Of a DNA stretch of 64,000 nt, positions 41,484-49,655 are shown in pieces. The stretch is taken from NCBI GenBank assembly GCA_031546985.1, contig JAVBJN010000020.1, positions 62,001 to 126,000 on the forward strand. Reading direction: 5' to 3'. The DNA comes from JAVBJN01 sp031546985 (GTDB lineage: Bacteria; Bacteroidota; Bacteroidia; Chitinophagales; Chitinophagaceae). Below the pieces are notes generated by a model. It searched no databases. It was not told where the DNA came from and saw only the letters and a list, made by a program, of their open reading frames with translations. The translations under genes and the position numbers were made by a program. Positions within the stretch are counted from its first letter, which is position 1, and each line of letters begins with the position of its first letter.

Positions 41484-41987
41484 TTATTTCTTACCTTCAA
41501 AATTGAGCACTACCGAGTTAATACAGTAGCGTTTATACGTTGGCGGAGGCCCGTCGTCAAAAATATGACCCAGGTGGGCATCGCAACGGCCGCACAATAC
41601 TTCGGTACGAGTCATGCCGTGCGTACGGTCGTCCTTGTATTTCATACTTTTTTCGGAGATCGGCTCAAAAAAGCTGGGCCAGCCACAGCTGCTTTCAAAC
41701 TTGGCATCCGACTTAAACAAAGGGTTGCCGCAAGCGGCGCAGTAATAGGTACCGGCCTCAAAATGGTTCCAGTACTTACCGGAAAAAGCCCATTCCGTTC
41801 CCTTTTGGCGGGCCACCTGGTACACTTCTGGCGAAAGGGTTTTCTTCCAATCCTCTTCGCTCATGTCTACCTTTTTGGTTTCGGTGTGGGAATACACCGG
41901 ATTTTTAGTGTTATCCATCTTCTTTTGTGAGAAACTACATTGGTTCAACAATAAAGTTACCAAACCCAGCACAATTACCTTTTTCAT
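41484..41987 (-). CDS. msrB: Peptide-methionine (R)-S-oxide reductase, exported
   Basis: This 167-residue enzyme repairs oxidised methionine (R-sulfoxide). MKKVIVLGLVTLLLNQCSFS has a lipobox-like ending before Cys, so it is probably a periplasmic lipoprotein. The MsrB domain begins EEDWKKTLSPEVYQVARQKG. Zinc-binding pairs are in YYCAACGNPLF and LCGRCDAHLGHIF. The catalytic Cys is in RYCINSVVLNF and the SCGWPSFF motif is intact. It is divergent from adk over 164 bp that contain a TCCGGCA-G-TGCCGGA palindrome (42003-42017). Confidence 0.96.
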   Translation of the reverse strand: MKKVIVLGLVTLLLNQCSFSQKKMDNTKNPVYSHTETKKVDMSEEDWKKTLSPEVYQVARQKGTEWAFSGKYWNHFEAGTYYCAACGNPLFKSDAKFESSCGWPSFFEPISEKSMKYKDDRTHGMTRTEVLCGRCDAHLGHIFDDGPPPTYKRYCINSVVLNFEGKK

Positions 41988-42002
41988 CTTCGTAAATTTT
42001 AT

Positions 42003-42017
42003 TCCGGCAGTGCCGGA
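42003..42017. promoter_or_regulatory. 15-bp palindrome upstream of msrB
   Basis: TCCGGCA and TGCCGGA flank a single G. The site is 16 bp upstream of the msrB ATG, in the untranslated leader. It may be an operator or a small leader hairpin; no factor can be named. Confidence 0.35.
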
Positions 42018-42119
42018 TCGGGGTTTATAATAGCAATTTACAACTACTTACGCTGGCTGCCATTAATCGGATTTGCGTTAACAAATCTTTACAAATACCG
42101 TAATACGGCTAAAATTGTG

Positions 42120-42127
42120 TAAATTTG
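42120..42127 (+). promoter_or_regulatory. Putative -7 element (TAAATTTG) for adk
   Basis: TAAATTTG matches TAnnTTTG and lies 24 bases before the adk ATG at 42152. No good -33 element is visible at consensus spacing. Confidence 0.5.
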
Positions 42128-42151
42128 CCCCTTTCAACTACGTAACAACTT

Positions 42152-42730
42152 ATGTTCAATCTGGTTTTATTCGGCCCTCCGGGTAGCGGTAAAGGCACTC
42201 AGTCGGCTAATATCATTGAAAAATACAATCTGATTCACATCTCTACCGGCGATCTGCTGCGCCACGAAGTTTCTACAGAAACTCCGCTGGGCCTGGAAGC
42301 TAAAAAGTTTATGGATCAGGGCATGCTCGTTCCGGATGAAGTAGTAATTGGCATGATCAGCTCCAAGCTGGATGCCAACCCCAACGCGAGCGGTTTTATC
42401 TTCGACGGTTTTCCCCGTACCGAAGCCCAGGCCGAAGCACTCGATAAATTGCTGGAGTTTAAAAATACCTCTATCTCGGCCGTACTTTCTCTGGAAGTAA
42501 GCCAGGAGGAACTGACCCAGCGCCTGCTGCACCGCGGCGAAACCAGTGGCCGTAGCGACGATACCCTTGAAGTAATTCAGAAACGTGTAAAAGAATACCA
42601 CGCCAAAACAGCGCCTGTTGCAGAATACTACAACAACCACAACAAACTGGTGCGTCTGAAAGGTGAAAAGGCGGTAGACGAAGTATTTGCAGACATCTGT
42701 AAAGAAGTAGACCAGCACGTTACTGCTTAA
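42152..42730 (+). CDS. adk: Adenylate kinase
   Basis: This 192-residue nucleotide kinase interconverts AMP, ATP and ADP. The P-loop is LFGPPGSGKGTQSANI, the AMP-binding region HISTGDLLRHEV and GFIFDGFPRTEAQAEAL. The LID is the short form (LHRGETSGRSDDTLEVIQKR), without a zinc-binding domain, as expected for ~190-residue Bacteroidota enzymes. obg follows 116 bp later on the same strand. Confidence 0.97.
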   Translation: MFNLVLFGPPGSGKGTQSANIIEKYNLIHISTGDLLRHEVSTETPLGLEAKKFMDQGMLVPDEVVIGMISSKLDANPNASGFIFDGFPRTEAQAEALDKLLEFKNTSISAVLSLEVSQEELTQRLLHRGETSGRSDDTLEVIQKRVKEYHAKTAPVAEYYNNHNKLVRLKGEKAVDEVFADICKEVDQHVTA

Positions 42731-42846
42731 AGCATATTGATCAGCCTATTGCTGAACCATACCTAAGGATGTCGGGCATCAGCGCCAGGCATCCTTTGTT
42801 TGTAAAGGCCTTTGAGCCATTGTTAACTGTTTAATGTAAGAGCATC

Positions 42847-43905
42847 GTGGAGAATTTTGTTGACTATATCCGTATTTTTTGCCGTTCCGGCCATGGTGGC
42901 GCAGGAAGCAAACACTTTATGCGTACCAAATTCAACGCCCAGGCTGGTCCTGATGGTGGTGACGGCGGCCGTGGCGGACATATTATTTTACGGGGCAACA
43001 AAAACCTGTGGACCTTACTGCACCTGCGTTATTACAAAAACGTGCATGCCGAAAACGGTAAACCGGGTAGTAAGAACAATAGTACCGGCCGTGATGGTGA
43101 GGATGTGATTATTGAAGTGCCATTGGGTACCATTGCCAAATGTGAGGAAACCGGAGAAATAGAAGCCGAGGTGCTGGAAGACGGCCAGGAAGTGATCTGG
43201 CTGCGCGGCGGCCGTGGAGGTTTGGGCAACAGCAACTTTAAAACTGCTGTAAACCAGGCGCCGGAATACGCACAACCGGGCGAGGATGGTGTAGAAGGTT
43301 TTAAATACATGGAGCTGAAAATGCTGGCCGATGTGGGATTGGTAGGTTTCCCTAACGCGGGCAAATCTACCCTGCTGTCTACCATCTCTGCCGCCAGGCC
43401 CAAAATTGCCGATTATGCGTTTACCACCCTTACCCCGCAATTGGGTATGGTAGAATACCGCAACGGGTTTTCGTTCTGCATGGCCGATCTGCCGGGTATT
43501 ATCGAAGGCGCCGCCGAAGGTAAAGGACTAGGACACCGTTTCCTGCGCCATATTGAGCGCAATGCGGCCTTGTTGTTCATGATCCCTGCCGATAGCAACG
43601 ACCACCGCAAAGAGTTCGAGATTCTGCTTAATGAGCTGAAAGAATACAATCCCGAACTGCTGGACAAAAAAATGTTCATTGCCATCAGTAAAAGCGATAT
43701 GCTGGATGAAGAATTGAAAACTGCCATCAGCAAAGAACTGCCCGAAGAAATTCCGCACCTGTTCATCTCCTCTTTATCCAACTACAACCTGCAGCCGTTA
43801 AAAGATATGCTGTGGACGGCGCTGAGTGAGAGCGTAGTAAGCGTTATTCCTTCTGTAGAAGCCACTACCGAAGAAGCGGAAGAAGAATACAACGAAGAAG
43901 ATTAA
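42847..43905 (+). CDS. obg: Obg/CgtA GTPase
   Basis: This 352-residue ribosome-associated GTPase uses a GTG start at 42847, because the protein from there (ENFVDYIRIFCRSGHGGAG) is the standard Obg N-terminus and no ATG is better placed. The Gly-rich Obg fold includes FNAQAGPDGGDGGRGGHI. The G domain has GFPNAGKSTLLSTISAARPK (P-loop), DLPGIIEGAAEGKGLGHRFL (G3) and AISKSDM (G4, SKSD in place of NKxD). The C-terminus is acidic (TTEEAEEEYNEED), without an OCT domain. It works in 50S assembly and growth control. Confidence 0.95.
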   Translation: MENFVDYIRIFCRSGHGGAGSKHFMRTKFNAQAGPDGGDGGRGGHIILRGNKNLWTLLHLRYYKNVHAENGKPGSKNNSTGRDGEDVIIEVPLGTIAKCEETGEIEAEVLEDGQEVIWLRGGRGGLGNSNFKTAVNQAPEYAQPGEDGVEGFKYMELKMLADVGLVGFPNAGKSTLLSTISAARPKIADYAFTTLTPQLGMVEYRNGFSFCMADLPGIIEGAAEGKGLGHRFLRHIERNAALLFMIPADSNDHRKEFEILLNELKEYNPELLDKKMFIAISKSDMLDEELKTAISKELPEEIPHLFISSLSNYNLQPLKDMLWTALSESVVSVIPSVEATTEEAEEEYNEED

Positions 43906-43926
43906 TTGAAATACATTTTTGATAGG

Positions 43927-43947
43927 AAACGCCCCGATGGGGCGTTT
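43927..43947 (+). terminator. Terminator after obg
   Basis: AAACGCCCC (43927-43935) and GGGGCGTTT (43939-43947) form a 9-bp stem with a 3-nt loop, running into T residues. It lies 21 bp past the obg stop. Confidence 0.92.
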
Positions 43948-43983
43948 TTTTTATGCCCGCCAGGGCAAATCATTTCTCGCCCG

Positions 43984-44113
43984 GGCTTCGACAAGCTCAG
44001 CCGACGGGCAGGACCTTCGGACCTGACAGGTCTGAGCCTTTCGTTGGGGTGACTGAACCTGTTGGTTTAGGTGACTGAGCTTGTCGGTTTGGGTGGCTGA
44101 GCCTGTCGAAGCC
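43984..44113. repeat. Dispersed repeats with a 22-bp triplet (GGTGACTGAGCTTGTCG)
   Basis: CTTCGACAAGCTCAG (43986-44000) is the reverse complement of the GAGCTTGTCGAAG core seen at 25120 and 61320. A GACCTGACAGGTC palindrome lies at 44020-44032. Three 22-bp direct units follow at 44048, 44070 and 44092 (GGTGACTGA, GGTGACTGA, GGTGGCTGA at their starts) with the TTGTCG/CTGTCG core inside. They have diverged from each other by several bases. Confidence 0.75.
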
Positions 44114-44154
44114 CCCGTTCCTGTAATTTCCACGAAAGTTCCCTTCTCGTTCGT

Positions 44155-44184
44155 TAAATTTGTGACTTTCGTAAAAAAAGTCAC
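44155..44184 (+). promoter_or_regulatory. Putative promoter and leader hairpin of the S46 peptidase gene
   Basis: TAAATTTG (44155-44162) matches TAnnTTTG. It overlaps a perfect 8-bp inverted repeat, GTGACTTT (44162-44169) and AAAGTCAC (44177-44184), with a 7-nt loop that ends 7 bases before the ATG at 44192. The hairpin could sequester the ribosome entry site or be an operator. Confidence 0.45.
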
Positions 44185-44191
44185 GATAATC

Positions 44192-46351
44192 ATGAAGAAA
44201 ATTTTATTAGGACTTGCCTTATTGGGTCTCACACTTCCGTCGCGCGCCGATGAGGGTATGTGGTTGCCTATCCTGCTGGGCAAAAATTATGACGACATGG
44301 TAAAGCACGGCCTTAAAATGTCTGCCGACCAGTTGTACAGCGTTAACAACAACAGCCTGAAAGACGCCATTGTTCATTTCGGAGGTGGTTGCACCGGCGA
44401 AATCATTTCTTCGGAAGGATTACTGCTGACCAACCACCACTGTGGTTTCGACCAGATTGCTACCCTTAGCTCTCTGGAAAAAAACTACCTGCGTGATGGC
44501 TTCTGGGCTAAAGATAAAAGAGAGGAAATTCCTGCTCCGGGCTTGTCTGTTAAGTTCCTGGTACGCATGGAAGACGTAACCGATGTGGTTATGAAAAACC
44601 TGAAAAAGGCTAAAGGTGCCGATTTCAACGAAAAACTGGCTGCCGCCAGCAAAGAGATCGTAGATGCTGCTACACAAGGCGGCCGCTACGAGGCAGAAGT
44701 GAAAGACCTCTACAACCGCAACCAGTATATGCTGTGGGTGTATGAGAAATTTACCGATGTGCGCCTGGTGGGTACCCCTCCGGAGTCGCTGGGTAAATTT
44801 GGTGGCGATACCGACAACTGGATCTGGCCCCGCCACACTGCCGATTTCTCTATGTTCCGTATTTATGCCAACCGCAACAACCAACCTGCGGCTTACGCTC
44901 CGGACAACGTGCCTTACAAACCTAAACATCACCTGCCTGTTTCCATCAAAGGTGTAAACGAAGGCGATTATGCGATGATCTTTGGTTACCCTGGCCGTAC
45001 CAACCGTTACGAAACCTCAATGGGTGTGGATCTGGCTATCAACGAAACCAACCCAAGCATCGTTAAACTGCGCGACAAACGCCTGTCTATCATGCGTGAG
45101 CAAATGGAAAAAAGCCCGGCCGTAGACCTCAAACTGTCTTCGCTGTATGCCCGTATCGCCAACTACTGGAAGTATTTCATTGGTCAAACCGAGCAACTGA
45201 AGCACCTGAAAGTAGAAGATACCAAAAAACAGCAGGAACAAGCTTTCCTGGATTGGGCTAAGCGCAATAAAAAGAAAGAATACCTGAACCTGTTTACCGA
45301 GTTTAAAGCAGCTTACGATGCTTACAAACCTTACAACAAAATTTCATGGTACCAACGCGAAGGTTTCTATGCTTCCAAACTGTCTTCCCTGGCTTCTATG
45401 TTCGACAGTGTAGATTCATTGCTGGCACAGCCTAACTACGACAAGGCGAAACTGCAAAAGAAACTGGATGCCATCAAAGGTGCAAGAGCCCGCATGTACA
45501 AAGAGTTTGACTGGACTACAGAGCAAAACATTTTTGCCGCTATGACCAGCATGTACTACAAAGATGTGCCGGAAAACCAGCATCCGGATGTGTACAAAAA
45601 CGTAATCTTCAAAAAATACGGCAACAGCGACTGGAACAAAACCTTTAGCGATTATGCGCAGGATGTATTCCAGACCACTATGCTGCTGGATAGCGCCAAG
45701 TTTGCACAATTTATGGCCAATCCTTCCAAAGCTGCGGTAGACAATGATCCGGCCATCCAGTATGCGCTGAGCTTTGTACACAACTACACTGCCAATTACG
45801 ATGCTAAAGTGAAAGCTTTTAATGAAACCAACAAAGAGCTGAGCAGCAAATACGTAAAAGGGCTTACCGAAATGAACAAAGACAAGCTGATGTATCCCGA
45901 TGCGAACAGCACTATGCGTGTGACCTACGGCAACGTTAAAGCTTACCAGCCTAAAGATGCTACGTTCTATTCTTACTTTACCACCATTGATGGTGTAATG
46001 GAAAAATACAAACCAGGAGATGCTGAGTTTGACGTGCCTGTTAAGCTGATTGATCTGTACAAAAAGAAAGACTTTGGTCAGTATGTAGATGCTAAAGACA
46101 ATAACCTGCATACCTGCTTTATCACCAACAACGATATTACCGGTGGTAACTCAGGCAGCCCGGTAATCAATGCGCAGGGCGAGCTTATTGGTTGCGCATT
46201 TGATGGCAACTGGGAAGCAATGAGCGGCGATATCTTCTTTGATCCTAAGTACAAGCGTACCATCGTTGCAGATATCCGTTATATCCTTTTCCTGATCGAC
46301 AAATATGGAGAAGCGTATAACCTGATTAACGAAATGGACATCAAAAAATAA
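44192..46351 (+). CDS. S46-family dipeptidyl peptidase (DPP7-like)
   Basis: This 719-residue exported serine peptidase starts at ATG 44192 (signal peptide MKKILLGLALLGLTLPSRA). The catalytic His is in LLTNHHCGFDQI, and Ser in ITGGNSGSPVINAQGELIGC; GGDTDNWIWPRHTADFSMFR is the conserved S46 block near the catalytic Asp. After the nucleophile comes AFDGNWEAMSGDI. The Gly in FDGN is the feature I associate with the DPP7 (hydrophobic-residue) subtype rather than the Arg of DPP11, so broad or hydrophobic specificity is more likely. It probably acts in the periplasm on peptides imported as a nutrient source. A strong terminator follows. Confidence 0.94.
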   Translation: MKKILLGLALLGLTLPSRADEGMWLPILLGKNYDDMVKHGLKMSADQLYSVNNNSLKDAIVHFGGGCTGEIISSEGLLLTNHHCGFDQIATLSSLEKNYLRDGFWAKDKREEIPAPGLSVKFLVRMEDVTDVVMKNLKKAKGADFNEKLAAASKEIVDAATQGGRYEAEVKDLYNRNQYMLWVYEKFTDVRLVGTPPESLGKFGGDTDNWIWPRHTADFSMFRIYANRNNQPAAYAPDNVPYKPKHHLPVSIKGVNEGDYAMIFGYPGRTNRYETSMGVDLAINETNPSIVKLRDKRLSIMREQMEKSPAVDLKLSSLYARIANYWKYFIGQTEQLKHLKVEDTKKQQEQAFLDWAKRNKKKEYLNLFTEFKAAYDAYKPYNKISWYQREGFYASKLSSLASMFDSVDSLLAQPNYDKAKLQKKLDAIKGARARMYKEFDWTTEQNIFAAMTSMYYKDVPENQHPDVYKNVIFKKYGNSDWNKTFSDYAQDVFQTTMLLDSAKFAQFMANPSKAAVDNDPAIQYALSFVHNYTANYDAKVKAFNETNKELSSKYVKGLTEMNKDKLMYPDANSTMRVTYGNVKAYQPKDATFYSYFTTIDGVMEKYKPGDAEFDVPVKLIDLYKKKDFGQYVDAKDNNLHTCFITNNDITGGNSGSPVINAQGELIGCAFDGNWEAMSGDIFFDPKYKRTIVADIRYILFLIDKYGEAYNLINEMDIKK

Positions 46352-46371
46352 GACCGGCTAACGGTTAAAGC

Positions 46372-46402
46372 AAACGGGCTGCGGATAATCCGCAGCCCGT
46401 TT
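46372..46402 (+). terminator. Terminator after the S46 peptidase gene
   Basis: AAACGGGCTGCGGA (46372-46385) and TCCGCAGCCCGTTT (46389-46402) form a 14-bp stem with a 3-nt loop and a T run. Confidence 0.94.
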
Positions 46403-46459
46403 TTTATGTAGAAGACATTTCAACCTTTGAATAAACCAAGCTCGTTTTTAAAGCGTCTT

Positions 46460-46497
46460 GCCATGCTGCCCCGACCGGAGTAAGGGAGCAGTATCTT
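46460..46497. repeat. Diverged copy of the GTCATCCTGC...GCAGGATCTC repeat
   Basis: GCCATGCTGCCCCGACCGGA begins the element and GGGAGCAGTATCTT ends it, resembling the copies at 28111 and 54955 with an altered middle. Confidence 0.5.
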
Positions 46498-46523
46498 TAG
46501 CGTGGAGTGCCAGTTGGAAACAC

Positions 46524-47516
46524 TTACAGGTTATTCTCGTACACCACTTTTGCTACCGTTTCGCCTACCATTTTAAGCGTGTTGCGGTCTATCACATCCA
46601 TATTGTCTTTGCTGGTGTGCCAGTGCTCCTGGAAAGGCGACATCTGGTTGCTGCGCAAACCTATAATATCAATGGTAGGAATGTTTGCAATTGTATTTAC
46701 AAAGTAATGATCGTCGGTAATGGTACTGCCCTGCTGTGATTGAAACACATTGCCATAGCCCAGGCTCGCCGCCGTATTCCACACCCCACGAAGAATTTCG
46801 GGTGCGTATTGCATCGAATAGCCTTCCATCGGGAAGGTGGCGTTTTTACCGCCTACCATATCCAATAAAATGCCGTAGCTGGCTTTGTAATTGGGCACAT
46901 GCGGGTTCTTAGCCCAATATTGGGTACCCAAAGCGTAAGAGGCTTCGCCATGCTCGGTTTTGCCATAATCTTCTACATCGGTAAGTACAATATCTACCCC
47001 TACATCGGGTTTCTGGCCCTTAAAAATGCGGGCCAGCTCCATGAGCACGCCTACACCACTGGCGCCATCATCGGCACCATCGAGCTTACCGGTTGGGTTG
47101 GCGGCGTCTTCATCTGTCCAGGGGCGTGTATCCCAGTGCGACATGAGCATGATTCTTTTCTGCACCTGCGGGTTAAAAGAAGCGATCACGTTAATGCATT
47201 TCAACTGTTTGCCATCGCCACCTTTTACGGTTGTTTCCTGCACATGCACTTCATCTGCCCATTGCTTTAAGCGGGCAATCATCCAGTCGGCACATTTGCG
47301 CTGCGATTCCGAATTGGGAATACGCGGCCCAAAGCTTACCTGCTTGGCCACATAAGCATAAGCGCTATCGGCATTAAAGGCTGGTATTTTTATAGCCGGC
47401 TCGGCCAGTTTTTCTTCTTTGGCAGTAGTATTATCTTTCTGCTCTCCGGAGTTGGAGCTACCGCAGGCTGCCATTAAACAGGCAGAGGCGAGTAAAACCG
47501 AAGTGATTTTTTTCAT
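46524..47516 (-). CDS. M28-family peptidase lipoprotein (glutaminyl cyclase-like)
   Basis: This 330-residue protein has lipoprotein signal MKKITSVLLASACLMAACGS. The M28 zinc site is visible: His/Asp in MLMSHWDTRPW, Asp in LDGADDGASGVGVLMELAR, acidic residues in VLTDVEDYGKTEH, Asp in GILLDMVGGKN, and His in HWHTSKDNMD. The WDTRPW and DGADDGASG forms are those of the glutaminyl-peptide cyclotransferase branch, so N-terminal pyroglutamate formation is as likely as aminopeptidase activity. It follows batA by 72 bp on the same strand and may be co-transcribed, which would be an unusual end for a Bat operon. Confidence 0.9.
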   Translation of the reverse strand: MKKITSVLLASACLMAACGSSNSGEQKDNTTAKEEKLAEPAIKIPAFNADSAYAYVAKQVSFGPRIPNSESQRKCADWMIARLKQWADEVHVQETTVKGGDGKQLKCINVIASFNPQVQKRIMLMSHWDTRPWTDEDAANPTGKLDGADDGASGVGVLMELARIFKGQKPDVGVDIVLTDVEDYGKTEHGEASYALGTQYWAKNPHVPNYKASYGILLDMVGGKNATFPMEGYSMQYAPEILRGVWNTAASLGYGNVFQSQQGSTITDDHYFVNTIANIPTIDIIGLRSNQMSPFQEHWHTSKDNMDVIDRNTLKMVGETVAKVVYENNL

Positions 47517-47588
47517 TGGATTTATTCAGCTTTTTGAATGCCTAAATTACAAATTGCAGGGTAAACACCGCTACAAACTGCTACACCC

Positions 47589-48602
47589 TTAGCCCAGCTT
47601 GCGCAACCAGGTGTAGCGCAGCAGCATTTCGAGCACCAGCAGCAACATAGCTACCGCCGCAAAGGGGAAAAACAGTTCCGTATACCGTTTATACGAATTG
47701 ATCTCAATGCTGGTTTTTTCCAGCTTATCAATCTCTGCGTAAATATTTTTAAGCTGGGCATTGCCCGTAGCCCGGAAATACTTACCACCGGTTTCTTTCG
47801 CAATCTTATTCAGCAAAGGTTCGTCGATCTGTACCGGCACTTGTTGTTTCTGCATACCGTTGGGTGTAGGCACGGGCATCAATGCCATACCTGTAGTACC
47901 CACGCCAATAGTGTACACCCTTATTTTAAAGGCTTTGGCTATTTCCAGCGCGGTTACCGGATCTACCAGGCCAGTATTATTTACCCCATCGGTAAGCAGG
48001 ATAAGCACCCTGCTTTTACCGTTACTATGTCGTAAGCGGTCTACACCTGTAGCCAGGCCCATACCAATGGCGGTACCATCCTGCAGCATACCACTTTTAA
48101 TGCTCATCAGTTGCTGTTTGAGCACGCTGTGATCGGTGGTAATGGGGCACTGGGTAAAGCTTTCGCCAGAAAAGATAACCAGGCCAATACGGTCGGTAGG
48201 TCTTTCGTCGATAAATTCTTTAGAGATCTTTTTGGCCGCTTCCATCCGGTTGGGCGAGAAATCCTCTGCCAGCATGCTGCCGCTCACATCGAGGCTGAGC
48301 ATGATGTCGATACCTTCGGAATTAATGGTTTCGTTGGTAAACGTACTTTGCGGCCGGGCCAGTGCCAACACCAAAGCCGCTAAGCCAATAACCCGCAACA
48401 CAGGCAATAAGGCGCTCATGCGCACTTTGGCCGATGGGCGGGCCTGTTGCATGCCCTGCACAGAAGATACTGTAAAACGGCTACCGTGTGCTGCATTACG
48501 GCGGTATTGCCACCACAGCATAACCGGAATGAGTAACCACAACAGTAAAAACCAGGGCTGGGCCAATATAATATGTTCAAATCCGGGAATCTTCACTGCC
48601 AA
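47589..48602 (-). CDS. batA: BatA-like VWA-domain membrane protein
   Basis: This 337-residue inner-membrane protein belongs to the Bacteroidota aerotolerance (Bat) set. Two N-terminal membrane segments (WFLLLWLLIPVMLWW and VLRVIGLAALVLALARP) precede a von Willebrand A domain with MIDAS motif DVSGSMLAEDF and the later LLTDGVNNTG. A C-terminal segment (FPFAAVAMLLLVLEMLL) anchors it again. The start is probably TTG at 48602, immediately after the TAA of the upstream gene (TAATTG); GTG at 48596 is the alternative. batB is not found downstream; an M28 peptidase gene follows instead. Confidence 0.88.
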   Translation of the reverse strand: MAVKIPGFEHIILAQPWFLLLWLLIPVMLWWQYRRNAAHGSRFTVSSVQGMQQARPSAKVRMSALLPVLRVIGLAALVLALARPQSTFTNETINSEGIDIMLSLDVSGSMLAEDFSPNRMEAAKKISKEFIDERPTDRIGLVIFSGESFTQCPITTDHSVLKQQLMSIKSGMLQDGTAIGMGLATGVDRLRHSNGKSRVLILLTDGVNNTGLVDPVTALEIAKAFKIRVYTIGVGTTGMALMPVPTPNGMQKQQVPVQIDEPLLNKIAKETGGKYFRATGNAQLKNIYAEIDKLEKTSIEINSYKRYTELFFPFAAVAMLLLVLEMLLRYTWLRKLG

Positions 48603-49568
48603 TTATTTTTCTTGAGGGTTAACGGTTTCTTCTTCCGGCACTTCTTCTACCTTAGCCTTGGTCCACTCGATAAGCGCTTTTACACGATCCATGCTGCCTT
48701 CATTCTCTTCGGGTCCGGGATAGGTTTTGGCAAACTTCACAAGATCGGCCAGGCGCAATACATATTCTACCTTCTCCCGCTGCTGGTTGAGCTGGGTTAA
48801 TGGTTTTATAGATTGTAAAAAGTCTTCTGTGGTTTGCTCTACCGCGGGGATACCAAAACGCGCTTCTACGTATTCTTTAAAAATTTCGGTGAGGCGGGAA
48901 TGGTAGCTTTTGATATCGCCCCGCTGCCATACTTTCTCCCCTTCCAGTTGCTGCAATGCACGCAAAGCCACAATATGGGCCGGTTCTGGCGGTGGCGGTG
49001 GTATAACTACAAGTTCTTTTTTGCGGCTCTTTCTCCAATACACATACGCCAGTATCAAAGCCAGCAATGTGGTAAATGCCAGGTACCAGGGCCAGTAATC
49101 CAGCGCGGTCTTGGGCACATTCATTATATCGTAAATGGGCTTGAAGGGCTGCGTGGTATCTACTGCTACAGAGCGGATGTTTACCAGCACCGAATCGGTG
49201 TTGATCGTATACGGCTCCGAACCATCCATGGGCTTTACATAAAACTGCAAGGAGGGAAATGTGAATTGCCCGGAGTCGAACCCGGTAACGGAAATCGTCT
49301 GGCGCAGGTGTTTGAGGCCATTCACGGTATCTACCCGCACAGAATCGGCTTGCTCCAGCCCCTCAATACTTTCGGGAATAACAGGCCATTGCAGTTTTTC
49401 CTGGTCGGGATTGGTTACAATATCGAACACCAGTTTTACCGGCTGCCCAATAAGAATATGAGCAGAGTCGACCGTGGTGGTAATCTTGGTTTGCTGCGCC
49501 CAGGCGGTAGTTATACCACCGGCCAGCAATACAAAGCATGCAATAAGTTTCCTGATATAATCTGCCAT
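48603..49568 (-). CDS. BatD-like exported membrane protein
   Basis: This 321-residue protein starts at ATG 49568, giving signal peptide MADYIRKLIACFVLLAGGIT (cleavage near AWAQQ). The periplasmic part is Ig-like (TVDSAHILIGQPVKLVFDIV, then QTISVTGFDSGQFTFPSLQF), as in BatD. One TM helix lies at ~158-178 (YWPWYLAFTTLLALILAYVY), followed by a basic/proline-rich stretch (VVIPPPPPEPAH) and a cytoplasmic helical domain (IKSYHSRLTEIFKEYVEARF) that recalls DUF4381. It lies between DUF58 and BatA genes and its stop abuts the batA start, so translation is coupled. Role in the MoxR complex is inferred from context. Confidence 0.82.
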   Translation of the reverse strand: MADYIRKLIACFVLLAGGITTAWAQQTKITTTVDSAHILIGQPVKLVFDIVTNPDQEKLQWPVIPESIEGLEQADSVRVDTVNGLKHLRQTISVTGFDSGQFTFPSLQFYVKPMDGSEPYTINTDSVLVNIRSVAVDTTQPFKPIYDIMNVPKTALDYWPWYLAFTTLLALILAYVYWRKSRKKELVVIPPPPPEPAHIVALRALQQLEGEKVWQRGDIKSYHSRLTEIFKEYVEARFGIPAVEQTTEDFLQSIKPLTQLNQQREKVEYVLRLADLVKFAKTYPGPEENEGSMDRVKALIEWTKAKVEEVPEEETVNPQEK

Positions 49569-49655
49569 AACCTTAGTACAGTTGGCGTTTTTGCTATTGG
49601 CGTCCAACACTTTTCAACAGCGTTTGGTTTATTGGAATAATCGTTTGTCTGGCAT

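Noticed and set aside
46524..47516. batB or another VWA gene after batA
   Set aside because: The sequence clearly encodes an M28 zinc peptidase-type lipoprotein with no VWA motif.
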